Positions 18,023 to 26,798 of a stretch of DNA of 64,000 bases are shown here, one piece after another. Position 1 is the first letter of the stretch. Each line of letters starts with the position of its first letter. The position numbers were made by a program, and so were the translations under genes. Source of the stretch: Chelatococcus sp. HY11 (lineage in GTDB: Bacteria > Pseudomonadota > Alphaproteobacteria > Rhizobiales > Beijerinckiaceae). The stretch spans positions 1,550,001 to 1,614,000 of the forward strand of contig NZ_JAHBRX010000002.1 of assembly GCF_018398335.1 (NCBI RefSeq), in the 5' to 3' direction. The notes under the pieces are model-generated. The model did not search any database. It was not told the origin of the DNA and saw nothing but the letters and a program-made list of their open reading frames with translations.

Positions 18023-18108
18023 CATATCTGAAAAATTATCGGTAAAAAACATTTTGACATCGGCTCGCTAGCGGCTCAAGTGTGTTTTACCGATAAGAGA
18101 CAGATATG
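18023..18108. promoter_or_regulatory. Composite inverted-repeat operator between GntR and dehydrogenase genes
   Basis: The left arm is CATATCTG (18023-18030), five bases, then TTATCGGTAAAA (18036-18047). The right arm is TTTTACCGATAA (18085-18096), four bases, then CAGATATG (18101-18108). Both blocks are exact inverse copies. The 37 bases between the arms hold TTGACA at 18053-18058 on the plus strand and a possible opposing TTGAGC on the minus strand, so both divergent promoters may sit in the loop. The two-block arms suit a regulator with two DNA-binding domains. Confidence 0.7.
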
Positions 18109-18208
18109 GCGGCACGCCGCAGCCACCTGTCCCTGAGATGCCCGCATGCCGCCGTCCGTCGCGTCGCAGGCGTGCCAGATGTAGCCACTGACCGTGCAGG
18201 ACCTTGCG

Positions 18209-19219
18209 ATGAAATCAATTGTATGTCGCGCGCCCCATGATATCGCCCAGGAGGAGAGATCAGCTCCGGGGGACCTCGCGGAAGGTTGGGTCCTCCTTGA
18301 CGTCAGTTACGTCGGCATTTGCGGCACGGACTACCACATCTATGAAGGGAAGCACCCTTTTCTGGAGTACCCGCGAGTGATTGGCCACGAGATTTCGGGC
18401 GTGGTTTCCAGGGCTCATCCATCTTCCGGTTTCGTCGCCGGGGAAACTGTGGTGGTTAATCCCTATTTGTCCTGCGGGGTTTGCGGCGCCTGTCGTAAGG
18501 GGAAGCCCAACTGTTGCGAGCGCATCGAGGTTCTTGGCGTGCATCGCGATGGCGGCATGTGCGAGCAGATCGCGGTTCCTTCCATCAATCTCTACCATGC
18601 TGGCAGCCTTTCTCCGCGCGATGCGGCCATGGTCGAGTTCCTGGCGATAGGTGCCCATGCGGTGCGTCGAGCCGGAGAGACGAAGGGGGCGGCACTCGTC
18701 GTCGGCGCGGGACCGATCGGCCTCGGCGTCGCGATCTTCGCGCGCATCGCCGGGTTGGACGTGACGGTCGCCGATGTCGACGTGGGGCGGCTCGCGCAGG
18801 CGCAAGCGGTTCTCGGGGAGGTGCGTTCGGTTGTCGTCGGCGACGCCGATGCCCTGGCGCGCGTGAAAGCTCTCGAGGCGGGCGGTTTCGATGTCGTTTT
18901 CGATGCGACCGGAAATGCCACGTCGATCATGGCCGGCTTTGCCTTCGTCGCTCATGGCGGAACCTACGTTCTTGTCAGTGTCGTTAAGGACGACATCACC
19001 TTTTCAGACCCGGAATTCCATAAGCGCGAGATGGCGTTGATCGGCAGTCGGAATGCCACCGCAGTTGATTTCGAGCATGTCATTGCGTCGATCGGCAGGG
19101 GAGCCGTGCCTTTGGACGCCCTCGCGACGCATGAGACGACGCTCGACACAGCGGCGACGGATCTGCCGCGATGGGCCCGCGAGAGGGAAGGACTGATCAA
19201 GGCCCTGGTCAGGATCTGA
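18209..19219 (+). CDS. Zinc-dependent medium-chain alcohol/polyol dehydrogenase
   Basis: The protein has 336 residues from the ATG at 18209, with AGGA upstream; a GTG at 18194 is an alternative. Catalytic zinc ligands are in GICGTD and GHE, the structural-zinc cysteines in CGVCGACRKGKPNCCE, and the NAD(P)-binding Rossmann motif in VVGAGPIGLGVA. The overall pattern is close to sugar-acid and polyol dehydrogenases (L-gulonate or L-galactonate 5-dehydrogenase, sorbitol and threonine dehydrogenase types). The substrate is not known. It is divergent from the two-domain GntR regulator across the composite operator. Confidence 0.85.
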   Translation: MKSIVCRAPHDIAQEERSAPGDLAEGWVLLDVSYVGICGTDYHIYEGKHPFLEYPRVIGHEISGVVSRAHPSSGFVAGETVVVNPYLSCGVCGACRKGKPNCCERIEVLGVHRDGGMCEQIAVPSINLYHAGSLSPRDAAMVEFLAIGAHAVRRAGETKGAALVVGAGPIGLGVAIFARIAGLDVTVADVDVGRLAQAQAVLGEVRSVVVGDADALARVKALEAGGFDVVFDATGNATSIMAGFAFVAHGGTYVLVSVVKDDITFSDPEFHKREMALIGSRNATAVDFEHVIASIGRGAVPLDALATHETTLDTAATDLPRWAREREGLIKALVRI

Positions 19220-19225
19220 ACAGGC

Positions 19226-19248
19226 ATGGCGGCGTCATGCGCCGCCAT
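19226..19248. terminator. Perfect stem-loop between convergent genes
   Basis: ATGGCGGCG (19226-19234) and CGCCGCCAT (19240-19248) form a perfect nine-base GC-rich stem with a five-base loop. It lies just after the dehydrogenase stop and just before the end of the opposing quiC gene. No T-run is present, but the placement supports a bidirectional terminator. Confidence 0.6.
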
Positions 19249-19261
19249 CGATCATTGGGAT

Positions 19262-21169
19262 TTAGGGCCGCGTTGGTGCGGGAATGGTCGCCGGGCGTGC
19301 GAGGCGTGCCTGCGCGGTCAAGCGAATGCCGGCGTTAGCGGCGCCGTATCCGCCATATCCGTCGCGTTGTACGACCTCGAAGAACAAGCCGCCATCGAGG
19401 GTTGTCGTGTAGGCCTGATAGAATGCTCCCGCGTCATCGCGATCATAAAGAATGTTGAGCGCCTTCAGCCAGCTGAGCTCGTCCGCTGTGAGCTCGAATC
19501 GTGCTTCAAGGTCGTCATAGTAGTTTTCGGGAATTGGCAGCATGGCGACACCGTTGGCGATAAGAGCCGCAACCGTTGCCTGAATGTCCGCCGTTGCGAA
19601 AGCAATGTGCTGCACACCAGAGCCGAAGAAGTCCGTGATGAAGCGCGCCGACAATGTCCTGTGACTTTGCGATCCATTGAGGATGAGACGCAAGCCGCGT
19701 CCCACGCTGCCGTTCAAGCCGCTTTCGATCACCTGGCTCTGGACCACGCCGCCGGGATCAATCACGGCTTGGCTCGGCGCTTTCGTCGTGTCGAAGAGCG
19801 AAGAATAGAACAACACCCACGTCAGCATTTCCTCATAGTGCATACTCTGCGAGATGTGATCGACGGCAATCAACCCGACCTCCGCTCCGGTCTCGCCAGT
19901 CGGCGCGAAGTCCACATCCGCCCAGCGCCCTAATGCGGACGCGTTGTCGAGGAAATAGAGCAGACTTCCGCCAAGGCCGCGCACAGCTGGAATGTCAAGC
20001 TCGCCAGGCCCCGCCGCGCCGGCGTGCGGCGTATCGAGCAGGGCCGTCGCCCGCTGAATGGTCGCTTGCGCGTCCGCTACTCTGAGAGCGATGGCGCATA
20101 CCGACGTACCGTGGGTGATCTGGTAGCTATGGGCAAAACCCTCGACGTCGCTGTTGAGCACGATGCGGATATCACCCTGCCGCCACAGGCCGACGTCCTT
20201 GGAACGGTGGGCACCGGCGTGAACGAATCCAAGCGCCGTGAGCAGTCCTTCAAAAGTCGGTCGCAGTGCCTCGGCGACTGCGAATTCAATGAATTCAACC
20301 GCCTCCACGGATAAGGGAGGTGGCATCGGCACCGCGCCAGGAACAGCGTGGTCCAGCTTTCGCGATGTATCATCCAGCAGCCATATGAGGGAGCGATGCC
20401 CATCCAACGCCACTGATCGTGCTGATCCTGCGCGGAACCGGTCATTAAAAATCTCCAGCGAGAGAATGCCATCGTAGCCCGTTGTGGCGAGCGCATTCAT
20501 GAATCCGGCAAGGTCAAGGTCGCCCTGACCCGGCAGGCAGCGCCAGTGCCTGCTCCACGACAGATGGTCCATCTGCAGCCTTGGCGCGTCCGCCATCTGC
20601 ACCATCGCGATCTTGTCCGGCGGTATGGTTGTCATGGCCGTGAGGTCAAGACCGCGTGACAGAATGTGGAAGCTGTCCAGAACGACGCCGATATTGTCGC
20701 GGTTGGCGCGGCGGACGATCTCCCAGGCGTCCCGGTAGTCCCAGACGTGCCGCCCCCATGCCAAGGCTTCAAAGCCGATCCGCAAATTGCGCCGGGACGC
20801 CCGCTCCCCGAGTTCGGCGAAATCCTGCGCGAGCCGGTCTATCCCGCCAAGGGATTCGGGAGAGACGCTGGAGCAGACGAAGAGAAGATCTGTGCCGAGT
20901 TCCTGAAGGAGATCGAACTTGCGTTCCGCGCGATCGAAGGTGCGGGTGCGCCGTGCGTCCGGCATACCCTCAAAATCGCGAAATGGCTGACAGGTCGCGA
21001 TGGCGAGGCCGAGGTCCGCGCATATCCGACGCACCTCCGTCGGCGAGCCGGGAAAGGCGATGAGATCATTCTCGAATATTTCCACAGCGCGAAAACCCGC
21101 CGCCGCAATAGCCTCAAGTTTCTCCTGAAGCGTTCCGGATACACAGACCGTTGCTATAGAGGGTATCAT
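19262..21169 (-). CDS. quiC: 3-dehydroshikimate dehydratase, QuiC type (isomerase/HPPD-like fusion)
   Basis: The protein has 635 residues in two domains. Residues 1 to about 275 are a xylose-isomerase-like TIM barrel (LGIATCQPFRDFEGMPD, then SLEIFNDRF), which carries dehydratase activity in QuiC proteins. Residues about 300-600 are a 4-hydroxyphenylpyruvate-dioxygenase-like vicinal oxygen chelate domain with putative metal ligands in VDHISQSM, VQHIAFATAD and FFEVVQRDGYGGYG. The reaction converts 3-dehydroshikimate to protocatechuate, the substrate of the pca genes at 37-41 kb. It is the last gene of the row starting at 26594 and overlaps the aroE-like gene by four bases. Confidence 0.88.
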   Translation of the reverse strand: MIPSIATVCVSGTLQEKLEAIAAAGFRAVEIFENDLIAFPGSPTEVRRICADLGLAIATCQPFRDFEGMPDARRTRTFDRAERKFDLLQELGTDLLFVCSSVSPESLGGIDRLAQDFAELGERASRRNLRIGFEALAWGRHVWDYRDAWEIVRRANRDNIGVVLDSFHILSRGLDLTAMTTIPPDKIAMVQMADAPRLQMDHLSWSRHWRCLPGQGDLDLAGFMNALATTGYDGILSLEIFNDRFRAGSARSVALDGHRSLIWLLDDTSRKLDHAVPGAVPMPPPLSVEAVEFIEFAVAEALRPTFEGLLTALGFVHAGAHRSKDVGLWRQGDIRIVLNSDVEGFAHSYQITHGTSVCAIALRVADAQATIQRATALLDTPHAGAAGPGELDIPAVRGLGGSLLYFLDNASALGRWADVDFAPTGETGAEVGLIAVDHISQSMHYEEMLTWVLFYSSLFDTTKAPSQAVIDPGGVVQSQVIESGLNGSVGRGLRLILNGSQSHRTLSARFITDFFGSGVQHIAFATADIQATVAALIANGVAMLPIPENYYDDLEARFELTADELSWLKALNILYDRDDAGAFYQAYTTTLDGGLFFEVVQRDGYGGYGAANAGIRLTAQARLARPATIPAPTRP

Positions 21170-22032
21170 GATGAAGCCTCCTCCCGTGCAAGGTGGGCAA
21201 CCGCACGTAGGTCATCTGATGTTGTTGTTGGGAAGCCAAAAAATTCGAGATAGGCGGGGATCTGCTCGAAGAGCATGTCGATTCCGACCTGATAAGCGCA
21301 GCCGCGCGCGCGAACGGCCTCAAGAAATGGCGTGATGTCCTGCTTCATGACAACCTCGCCGACGAAGGCTGATGGCGCGATACGCGCGACGTCGACAGGC
21401 AGAGGGTCGCCGGCCCTCATCCCGAGCGGCGTCGCATTGATGATAATGTCAAAGCCCTCCGGATCATTGCCGCCGATCGACACCACCAGCGCGGGATAGT
21501 GGCGGCGCAGCCGCTCGCCCAAGGCTATAGCCGTCGGCAACTGCGTGTCGGACAGCGCGACCTCGCTCACTCCCGCTTTCGCGAGCGAAGCGGCGATCGC
21601 CGAACCGACACCACCTGCGCCAATGATCAGCGCCCGCGCGCCGACGATCGCGCGTCCCTTTTTCAACACCCCTCGGACGAAGCCTTCCCCGTCGAACATC
21701 TCTGCGACGAGACGTCCGTCGCTCTCGACCCTCACGGCATTGCAGGCCCCGGCTATGGCTGCTGTGGTCATAACCTCGTCGACAAGACCGATCGCCGTGA
21801 CCTTGTGTGGCATGGTGATCAGTGCACCGTGGGCATTGGAGAGCCGGGCGAACACCTTGAGGAACGTGGGAAAATCTGGCGCTTTCACGCCCATCGGCAC
21901 CACGACCGCATCGATGCCCCGCCGCGTGAAGTAGGGATTGTAGATCATCGGCGCCCTGAAGCTTTCGGTTGGGTGACCGAGATGCGCGATGAGCTTGGTC
22001 GTGCCACTGATCATGGCGGGCTTTCTTTCCAT
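21166..22032 (-). CDS. Shikimate/quinate dehydrogenase-like protein (AroE family)
   Basis: The protein has 288 residues (start ATG 22032; ATG 22014 is also possible). AroE family features are the catalytic Lys in ITMPHK, CNAVRV followed by DGEGFVRGV in place of NTDGxGF, and the nucleotide loop IIGAGGVGSAIA. The usual Ser-x-Ser carboxylate-binding motif near the N-terminus (as in HSKSP) is replaced by SFRAP. It is likely a catabolic enzyme oxidising shikimate or quinate, not the biosynthetic one, because it is embedded in a quinate/shikimate operon with quiC and aroQ. The coenzyme is unknown. Confidence 0.82.
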   Translation of the reverse strand: MERKPAMISGTTKLIAHLGHPTESFRAPMIYNPYFTRRGIDAVVVPMGVKAPDFPTFLKVFARLSNAHGALITMPHKVTAIGLVDEVMTTAAIAGACNAVRVESDGRLVAEMFDGEGFVRGVLKKGRAIVGARALIIGAGGVGSAIAASLAKAGVSEVALSDTQLPTAIALGERLRRHYPALVVSIGGNDPEGFDIIINATPLGMRAGDPLPVDVARIAPSAFVGEVVMKQDITPFLEAVRARGCAYQVGIDMLFEQIPAYLEFFGFPTTTSDDLRAVAHLAREEASS

Positions 22033-23067
22033 TCAAGCGATTTTGATCGCCATACCGGTGCGGGCTGCATGTTTGACAGCCTCTATGACTTTGAGCGTGT
22101 TCAGGCCCTCACGCCCTGAAACGATTGGCGCGGCACGTCCACGGATGACGTCGCAGAAATGGCGGATCTGCAGCTTGAGTGGATCGTCAGGCAGGAAAGG
22201 AATACGCTCGCGCCGCAAGGGCTCCCGCCAACTGCGCTCGCCGGGGTTGGACCAGAGTTCCAGTTGCGGGATGGTCAAAGCCCCGTGCGACCCGCCGATC
22301 TGGTAACAGCTTTCCCCTTGACGGGGGTAGGCGGGATTCTCGCCGGTTGTCAGCTCCCAGCTCCAGGGAGCGACGACGGCATCGGAAGCGCTGATCGTCG
22401 CCAGTATTCCGTTCTCGAAGAGCAGAATGACCACGGCAGTTTCCTCGACCGAATGGCCGCGAAACGCGTTCGATTCCTGCGCTTGGACGATTGCGATCTC
22501 GCCGCATAAGTAACGAAACAGGTCGATGTCATGGATCAGATTGATAAAGACAGGACCCCCGCCCGGCGCGCGTCGCCAGGCCGTGTCGAAATAGTCATCG
22601 GGCTTCATCAGCCAGAATTGGCCAGCGAGCGTCAGCACCTGGCCGAGCTGCCCGGAATCGATGATGTCCTTTGCCTTGCGGATCATCGGATTGAAACGCC
22701 GGTGATGCCCCACGAGCAACGGAACTCCCGCATCTTCCGCGGCTTCGACGAGCCTGGTGGCGGCGGCAACATCATCCGCTATGGGTTTTTCGACAAGCGC
22801 TGGAATCGCAGCGGCCACCGCCTCCAGCCCGTTGACGACGTGAAGCTGGTTCGGGGTTGCGATGATGACGCCGTCGGGCCGGTCCGTCTTCAGGCATGAC
22901 TCGAGGTTTTTATACCAAGCGGTGCCCAGGGAGTTTGCTAGTGCCTCGCCCGCCGGGGCGGGATCGATGATCGCCGATAGAATAGCTCCCGGATCAGCGG
23001 CGATATACTGCGCGTGGCGGCTGCCGATCAAGCCAGCGCCCATGATTGCAAGTTTGACTGGCTCCAT
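22033..23067 (-). CDS. Gfo/Idh/MocA family NAD(P)-dependent dehydrogenase
   Basis: The protein has 344 residues from the ATG at 23067, which follows GAGGAG; a longer frame to 23148 would overlap the end of aroQ. The dinucleotide loop is IMGAGLIGSRHAQYI, the catalytic EKP motif is LVEKPIAD, and substrate-side residues are in GHHRRFNP and LIHDIDLFRYL. The family oxidises sugars, inositols and cyclic polyols. In this operon it probably oxidises quinate, shikimate or a related cyclitol, in parallel with the AroE-like protein encoded next (inference). Confidence 0.83.
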   Translation of the reverse strand: MEPVKLAIMGAGLIGSRHAQYIAADPGAILSAIIDPAPAGEALANSLGTAWYKNLESCLKTDRPDGVIIATPNQLHVVNGLEAVAAAIPALVEKPIADDVAAATRLVEAAEDAGVPLLVGHHRRFNPMIRKAKDIIDSGQLGQVLTLAGQFWLMKPDDYFDTAWRRAPGGGPVFINLIHDIDLFRYLCGEIAIVQAQESNAFRGHSVEETAVVILLFENGILATISASDAVVAPWSWELTTGENPAYPRQGESCYQIGGSHGALTIPQLELWSNPGERSWREPLRRERIPFLPDDPLKLQIRHFCDVIRGRAAPIVSGREGLNTLKVIEAVKHAARTGMAIKIA

Positions 23068-23095
23068 GATGCGCTCCTCACACCGCAGCTGAGCG

Positions 23096-23545
23096 TCAAT
23101 CCGGCGTCGTCTCGGCGATGCGCGCGATGCGTCGCAGGGCGAGTTCATAGCCCTGCGTGCCGAAGCCGGCGATCACACCATCGGCGCGCAACGATACGAA
23201 GGAATGATGACGGAAAGACTCGCGCTTATGAACGTTCGAGATATGACACTCAATAACCGTTCCATCAAAAGCATTCAGGGCATCAAGGATCGCGACCGAG
23301 GTATGTGTGAACGCTCCCGGATTAATAACAATGCCGGTTGCCTCCTCGCGGGCTTCATGGATCCGTTCGATGATTTCATATTCACGATTGGACTGGTGGA
23401 AGCTAAGCCGGAGGTTCAATTGCTCGCTCAATGTCCGGCACGCGACCTCCACATCGGCCAGCGTCTCATGACCATAGATGTGAGGTTGCCGTTTTCCGAG
23501 AAGATTAAGATTAGGGCCGTTAATCACATAGACGAGACGGCTCAT
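23096..23545 (-). CDS. aroQ: Type II 3-dehydroquinate dehydratase
   Basis: This is the standard small type II enzyme of 149 residues: [20 protein letters not shown] with the active-site Arg and Tyr, [35 protein letters not shown] with the catalytic His, and [11 protein letters not shown]. It converts 3-dehydroquinate to 3-dehydroshikimate, feeding QuiC two genes downstream. GGGAG precedes the ATG. A second copy lies at 27536-27979, so at least one of the two is catabolic. Confidence 0.92.
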   Translation of the reverse strand: MSRLVYVINGPNLNLLGKRQPHIYGHETLADVEVACRTLSEQLNLRLSFHQSNREYEIIERIHEAREEATGIVINPGAFTHTSVAILDALNAFDGTVIECHISNVHKRESFRHHSFVSLRADGVIAGFGTQGYELALRRIARIAETTPD

Positions 23546-23572
23546 GGCAGGCTCCCATCACTTTAATGAGTC

Positions 23573-24358
23573 TCAATGCATGTTGAGAATTTCACCGAGA
23601 AACTTCCGCGTGCGCGCATGATGTGGTGCCGTAAAGAATTCAGCGGGTGGCGCTTCCTCGACGATTGCTCCTTCGGACATGAAGATGACGCGATCAGCGA
23701 CTTGCCGGGCAAAGCCCATCTCATGGGTGACGCAGATCATCGTCATGCCTTCCTCCGCAAGACCAATCATCGTGTCGAGGACCTCCTTGACCATCTCCGG
23801 ATCGAGCGCCGATGTCGGCTCGTCGAACAGCATCACCTTCGGCCTCATGCAAAGCGCGCGGGCAATCGCGACGCGCTGCTGTTGCCCGCCAGAGAGCTGT
23901 GCCGGATATTTCTCCGCCTGTTCCAGAATTTTGACGCGCCCAAGAAGCTGTCGCGCGGTCGATTGAGCCTGCTCCCTCCCGACGCCAAGAGATCGCATGG
24001 GCGCGAGCATGCAGTTTTGCATGACGGTCAAGTGTGGGAACAGATTGAAGTGCTGAAATACCATGCCGACTTCTCGCCGGACGGCATCAGTCGTCTTGGC
24101 TACATCCGTCAGAACGATGCCGCCTACGCGGATCTCACCCTTCTGGTAGGCTTCCAGGCGATTGATGCAGCGGATCAAAGTCGATTTACCCGAGCCTGAC
24201 GGTCCACACAGGACGATTCTCTCGCCCTGGCCGACCGTCAGGTTGATGTCACGCAACGCCTGAAAGGAGCCGTACCACTTTTCGACCGCGATCATGCTGA
24301 TCATGGTCTCATGCCGATCCACCGGTGTGCTTGGCGCGGAACTCATCAAGGCTGCCAT
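23573..24358 (-). CDS. Polar amino-acid-type ABC transporter ATP-binding protein
   Basis: The 261-residue GlnQ/HisP-like ATPase has Walker [11 protein letters not shown]-loop [15 protein letters not shown], signature [15 protein letters not shown], Walker [17 protein letters not shown] and H-loop VTHEM. It sits between the binding-protein gene and aroQ in the same row, forming a complete importer with the genes at 24372, 25274 and 25926. Operon context suggests uptake of quinate, shikimate or another acid, not an amino acid. Confidence 0.9.
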   Translation of the reverse strand: MAALMSSAPSTPVDRHETMISMIAVEKWYGSFQALRDINLTVGQGERIVLCGPSGSGKSTLIRCINRLEAYQKGEIRVGGIVLTDVAKTTDAVRREVGMVFQHFNLFPHLTVMQNCMLAPMRSLGVGREQAQSTARQLLGRVKILEQAEKYPAQLSGGQQQRVAIARALCMRPKVMLFDEPTSALDPEMVKEVLDTMIGLAEEGMTMICVTHEMGFARQVADRVIFMSEGAIVEEAPPAEFFTAPHHARTRKFLGEILNMH

Positions 24359-24371
24359 GAAAAATCATGCC

Positions 24372-25214
24372 TCAGCTGGCGGTGAACGGGATACCCTCGA
24401 GGCTGTCCGGGAACTTGTGGACAGGAACTTTCATCCACTTGTCATAGACCTTCTGGAGTTCACCATTGGCTTTGATCTTGTCGATGAATGTATTGAGGGC
24501 GGTGTTGATCTCCTTCTCACCAAGCCGCGTGCAAGCGCCGTTATAGAGGTTTTGGAACTCGAGTTTGTTTTCGAACTCGCCGGGCCGTGCCTGCTCGATG
24601 CGCTGGAGATAGAAGATGTTGCCGCCAAGCGCCTGCACCTGACCTGAAACCAGGGCCTGGATCGAGGGCGCGTCGCCGTCATAGCGTCTGATGACGGTGT
24701 TGGCGGGGGCATTCTTGGTGACCTGGGTGTCCTGCGCGGCGCCCTTGGCCACGCCAATGGTGAAATTACCCATGTCGGCATTGGTCTTGATCTGAGCCGA
24801 CTTGGGTCCGACGAGGACAATGGTGTTGGCGACATAAGGCTTCGAGAACTGCACCGCCTTGGCTCGCTCTGGCAGCATGGCCATCGTCGCGAAGAGGACA
24901 TCGACCCGGCCCGTGGTGAGCGCGGGTATACGATTGTTCACCTCCAGGGGGACGAACTCGACCTGGACGCCGAGCTCCTTCCCGAAAAGCTCGGCGATGT
25001 CGGCATCAAGGCCTTCCTGCTTGCCGGCGCTGTTGACGAACCCCCACGGTGGATTGTCGCCCTGTATGCCGACGATCAGCTTGCCGCGCTTCTTGATGTC
25101 CTCGGGGGTGATGGCCCAGGCGGGACGCGTGATCAACGCCGGTGCCGCCAGTGCGAGCGCTCCGCTCAGCAATACATCGCGGCGATTCAGCCTGTACTTC
25201 CTGATCTCTGTCAT
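24372..25214 (-). CDS. Family 3 solute-binding protein, Tat-exported
   Basis: The protein has 280 residues from the ATG at 25214. The leader NRRDVLLSGALALAAPALITRPAWA has a twin-arginine motif. The mature domain is of the SBP_bac_3 type (GKLIVGIQGDNPPWGFVNSAGKQEGLDADIAELFGKELG, then TTGRVDVLFATMAMLPERAKAVQFSKPY). It would deliver the substrate to the permeases at 25274 and 25926. A longer frame running upstream to 25874 is only a shadow of the permease gene. Confidence 0.88.
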   Translation of the reverse strand: MTEIRKYRLNRRDVLLSGALALAAPALITRPAWAITPEDIKKRGKLIVGIQGDNPPWGFVNSAGKQEGLDADIAELFGKELGVQVEFVPLEVNNRIPALTTGRVDVLFATMAMLPERAKAVQFSKPYVANTIVLVGPKSAQIKTNADMGNFTIGVAKGAAQDTQVTKNAPANTVIRRYDGDAPSIQALVSGQVQALGGNIFYLQRIEQARPGEFENKLEFQNLYNGACTRLGEKEINTALNTFIDKIKANGELQKVYDKWMKVPVHKFPDSLEGIPFTAS

Positions 25215-25273
25215 GACCGTTTCTCCCTCTCTTGACCTGGCTTTTTGCCATTCACGTGATGCTGTCGGCGCGT

Positions 25274-25915
25274 TCAACGCGTGGCGAGCGCCAACTGCCG
25301 CTCGAGCCGCGCGCCAGCGAGCGACAGCGGCCAGCACATTAGAAAATAAAGTATTCCAACGGTGCCGAATACAAGTATTGGCTGGAATATTTGATTGGAT
25401 ATGATGTTTCCAGCTCGCGTCAGCTCCAGGAAGCCGACAATCGAGGCCAGAGATGTTCCTTTGATCAGCTGAACCAGAAAGCCGATCGTGGCGGGCAGCG
25501 AGATACGAAGAGCCTGCGGCACGATCACATCCTTCATGCGCGACACGTAATTGAGGCTCAGCGCCTTCGCCGCCTCTGTCTGGCCCTTGGGCACGGCGTC
25601 GATGGAGCCGCGCCAGATCTCGCCGAGATAGGCGCTGGCGTGCAGAGTGAAGCCAATCGCGACAGCAACCCAGGCATCGAGCTTTAACCCGATGAGAGCG
25701 AGGCCGTAGTAGACGACGAAGAGCTGCATCAAAAGAGGCGTGCCCTGGAAGACAGCGATGTATCCAGCCGTCGCGCGCTCCAGCCAGGGCAGGCCGGAAG
25801 TTCGTGCCAAGGCGACCCCCAGCCCGGTCACGCCGCCGCCCGCGAAGCCAACCGCTGACAGCAGCGCTGTCCATTTCAGCCCTACCAGGAGGAAGATGAA
25901 TTCGCTCGGCCCCAT
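25274..25915 (-). CDS. Polar amino-acid-type ABC transporter permease
   Basis: The 213-residue HisM/GlnP-like permease has about five membrane segments and the EAA loop GQTEAAKALSLNYVSRMKDVIVPQALRISLPA. It forms the transmembrane dimer with the 222-residue permease encoded ten bases upstream. It is part of the quinate/shikimate transport and catabolism row. Confidence 0.88.
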   Translation of the reverse strand: MGPSEFIFLLVGLKWTALLSAVGFAGGGVTGLGVALARTSGLPWLERATAGYIAVFQGTPLLMQLFVVYYGLALIGLKLDAWVAVAIGFTLHASAYLGEIWRGSIDAVPKGQTEAAKALSLNYVSRMKDVIVPQALRISLPATIGFLVQLIKGTSLASIVGFLELTRAGNIISNQIFQPILVFGTVGILYFLMCWPLSLAGARLERQLALATR

Positions 25916-25925
25916 CCGAAATCTC

Positions 25926-26594
25926 TCACTTGACCGGATAACTGAAATAGTGCGCGGAGATCATGCCGAACATTCGCATCAACAACCACGACATGATGAG
26001 GTAGCAGATAGTGACAACTCCATAGACCTCGAAACTCCGAAAGCTGTTGGACTCGATCTGCTGGGCGACCGACGTGAGCTCGTAGGCCGATATGGCGGAT
26101 GCAATACTTGTTGTGAGAGTGAGAAGTATGAACTGGCTGGTGAGCGATGGAAAAATCGCCCGTAGAGCCGGCTTCAAAACGATCAGCCTGAAGACCTGCG
26201 CTTTGTGCAGGCCGAGCGCCAGTCCGGCCTCGATCTGCCCTCGGCTGATGGACTGCACGCCGCCCCGGATTATCTCGATTGCATAAGCGCCGCCGTTAAT
26301 TCCAAGGGCGATGATCGCTGTGGGGGTCGGATCAAGGCGCAGCCCAGTCAAAGGTAGAGCGAAATAGATAAAGTAGATTTGCACCAGAAATGGTGTGTTG
26401 CGGATCAGTTCAACGAAGGAAATCACCAGCCAGCGGAAGGCCTTGATATGTGAGTCTCGCAGAACAACACCGCCGATGCCGATGATGATGGCGAGCACCA
26501 TTCCCCCGAAAGCCAGCCAAAGCGTTCCAAGGCATGCGATCAACAGGTTGGGCAGGCCATCGATGACGGGGGTGAAATCGAGCTGATAGTTCAT
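25926..26594 (-). CDS. Polar amino-acid-type ABC transporter permease
   Basis: The 222-residue permease has the family blocks SFVELIRNTPFLVQIYFIYFALP and GGAYAIEIIRGGVQSISRGQIEAGLALGLHKAQVFRLIVLKPALRA (EAA loop). It is the first gene of the eight-gene minus-strand row that continues to quiC at 19262. Transcription probably starts in the 204-base gap to the divergent TetR gene. Confidence 0.88.
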   Translation of the reverse strand: MNYQLDFTPVIDGLPNLLIACLGTLWLAFGGMVLAIIIGIGGVVLRDSHIKAFRWLVISFVELIRNTPFLVQIYFIYFALPLTGLRLDPTPTAIIALGINGGAYAIEIIRGGVQSISRGQIEAGLALGLHKAQVFRLIVLKPALRAIFPSLTSQFILLTLTTSIASAISAYELTSVAQQIESNSFRSFEVYGVVTICYLIMSWLLMRMFGMISAHYFSYPVK

Positions 26595-26717
26595 TCATCT
26601 CCCCTCGTTGCCGACCTTCTTTTTCTGGGTCGATCCAATCCGTGACCGTCGCGCCGTTTATCGCGGTCCAGTTGCCTTGGCGTCACTCCCAGGACCATGG
26701 ACATTAATTGTACGATC

Positions 26718-26733
26718 TGGTTCAATTGGTCAA
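26718..26733. promoter_or_regulatory. Candidate TetR operator upstream of the transport/quinate row
   Basis: TGGTTCAATTGGTCAA is an imperfect palindrome around CAATTG in the intergenic region between the TetR gene and the permease gene. Autoregulating TetR proteins usually bind such sites in the shared promoter region. Only 10 of 16 positions are symmetric, so this is a weak call. Confidence 0.3.
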
Positions 26734-26798
26734 GTGAAATTAACCGCCTCGTTCAATCGAGGGGCGCTTCGACTGAATGATGGTATGAAAGGGTTGTC

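Noticed and set aside
24372-25874. Extended 500-residue form of the family 3 binding protein
   Set aside because: The N-terminal 220 residues overlap the permease gene in another frame. The twin-arginine leader begins at 25214, which is the natural start.
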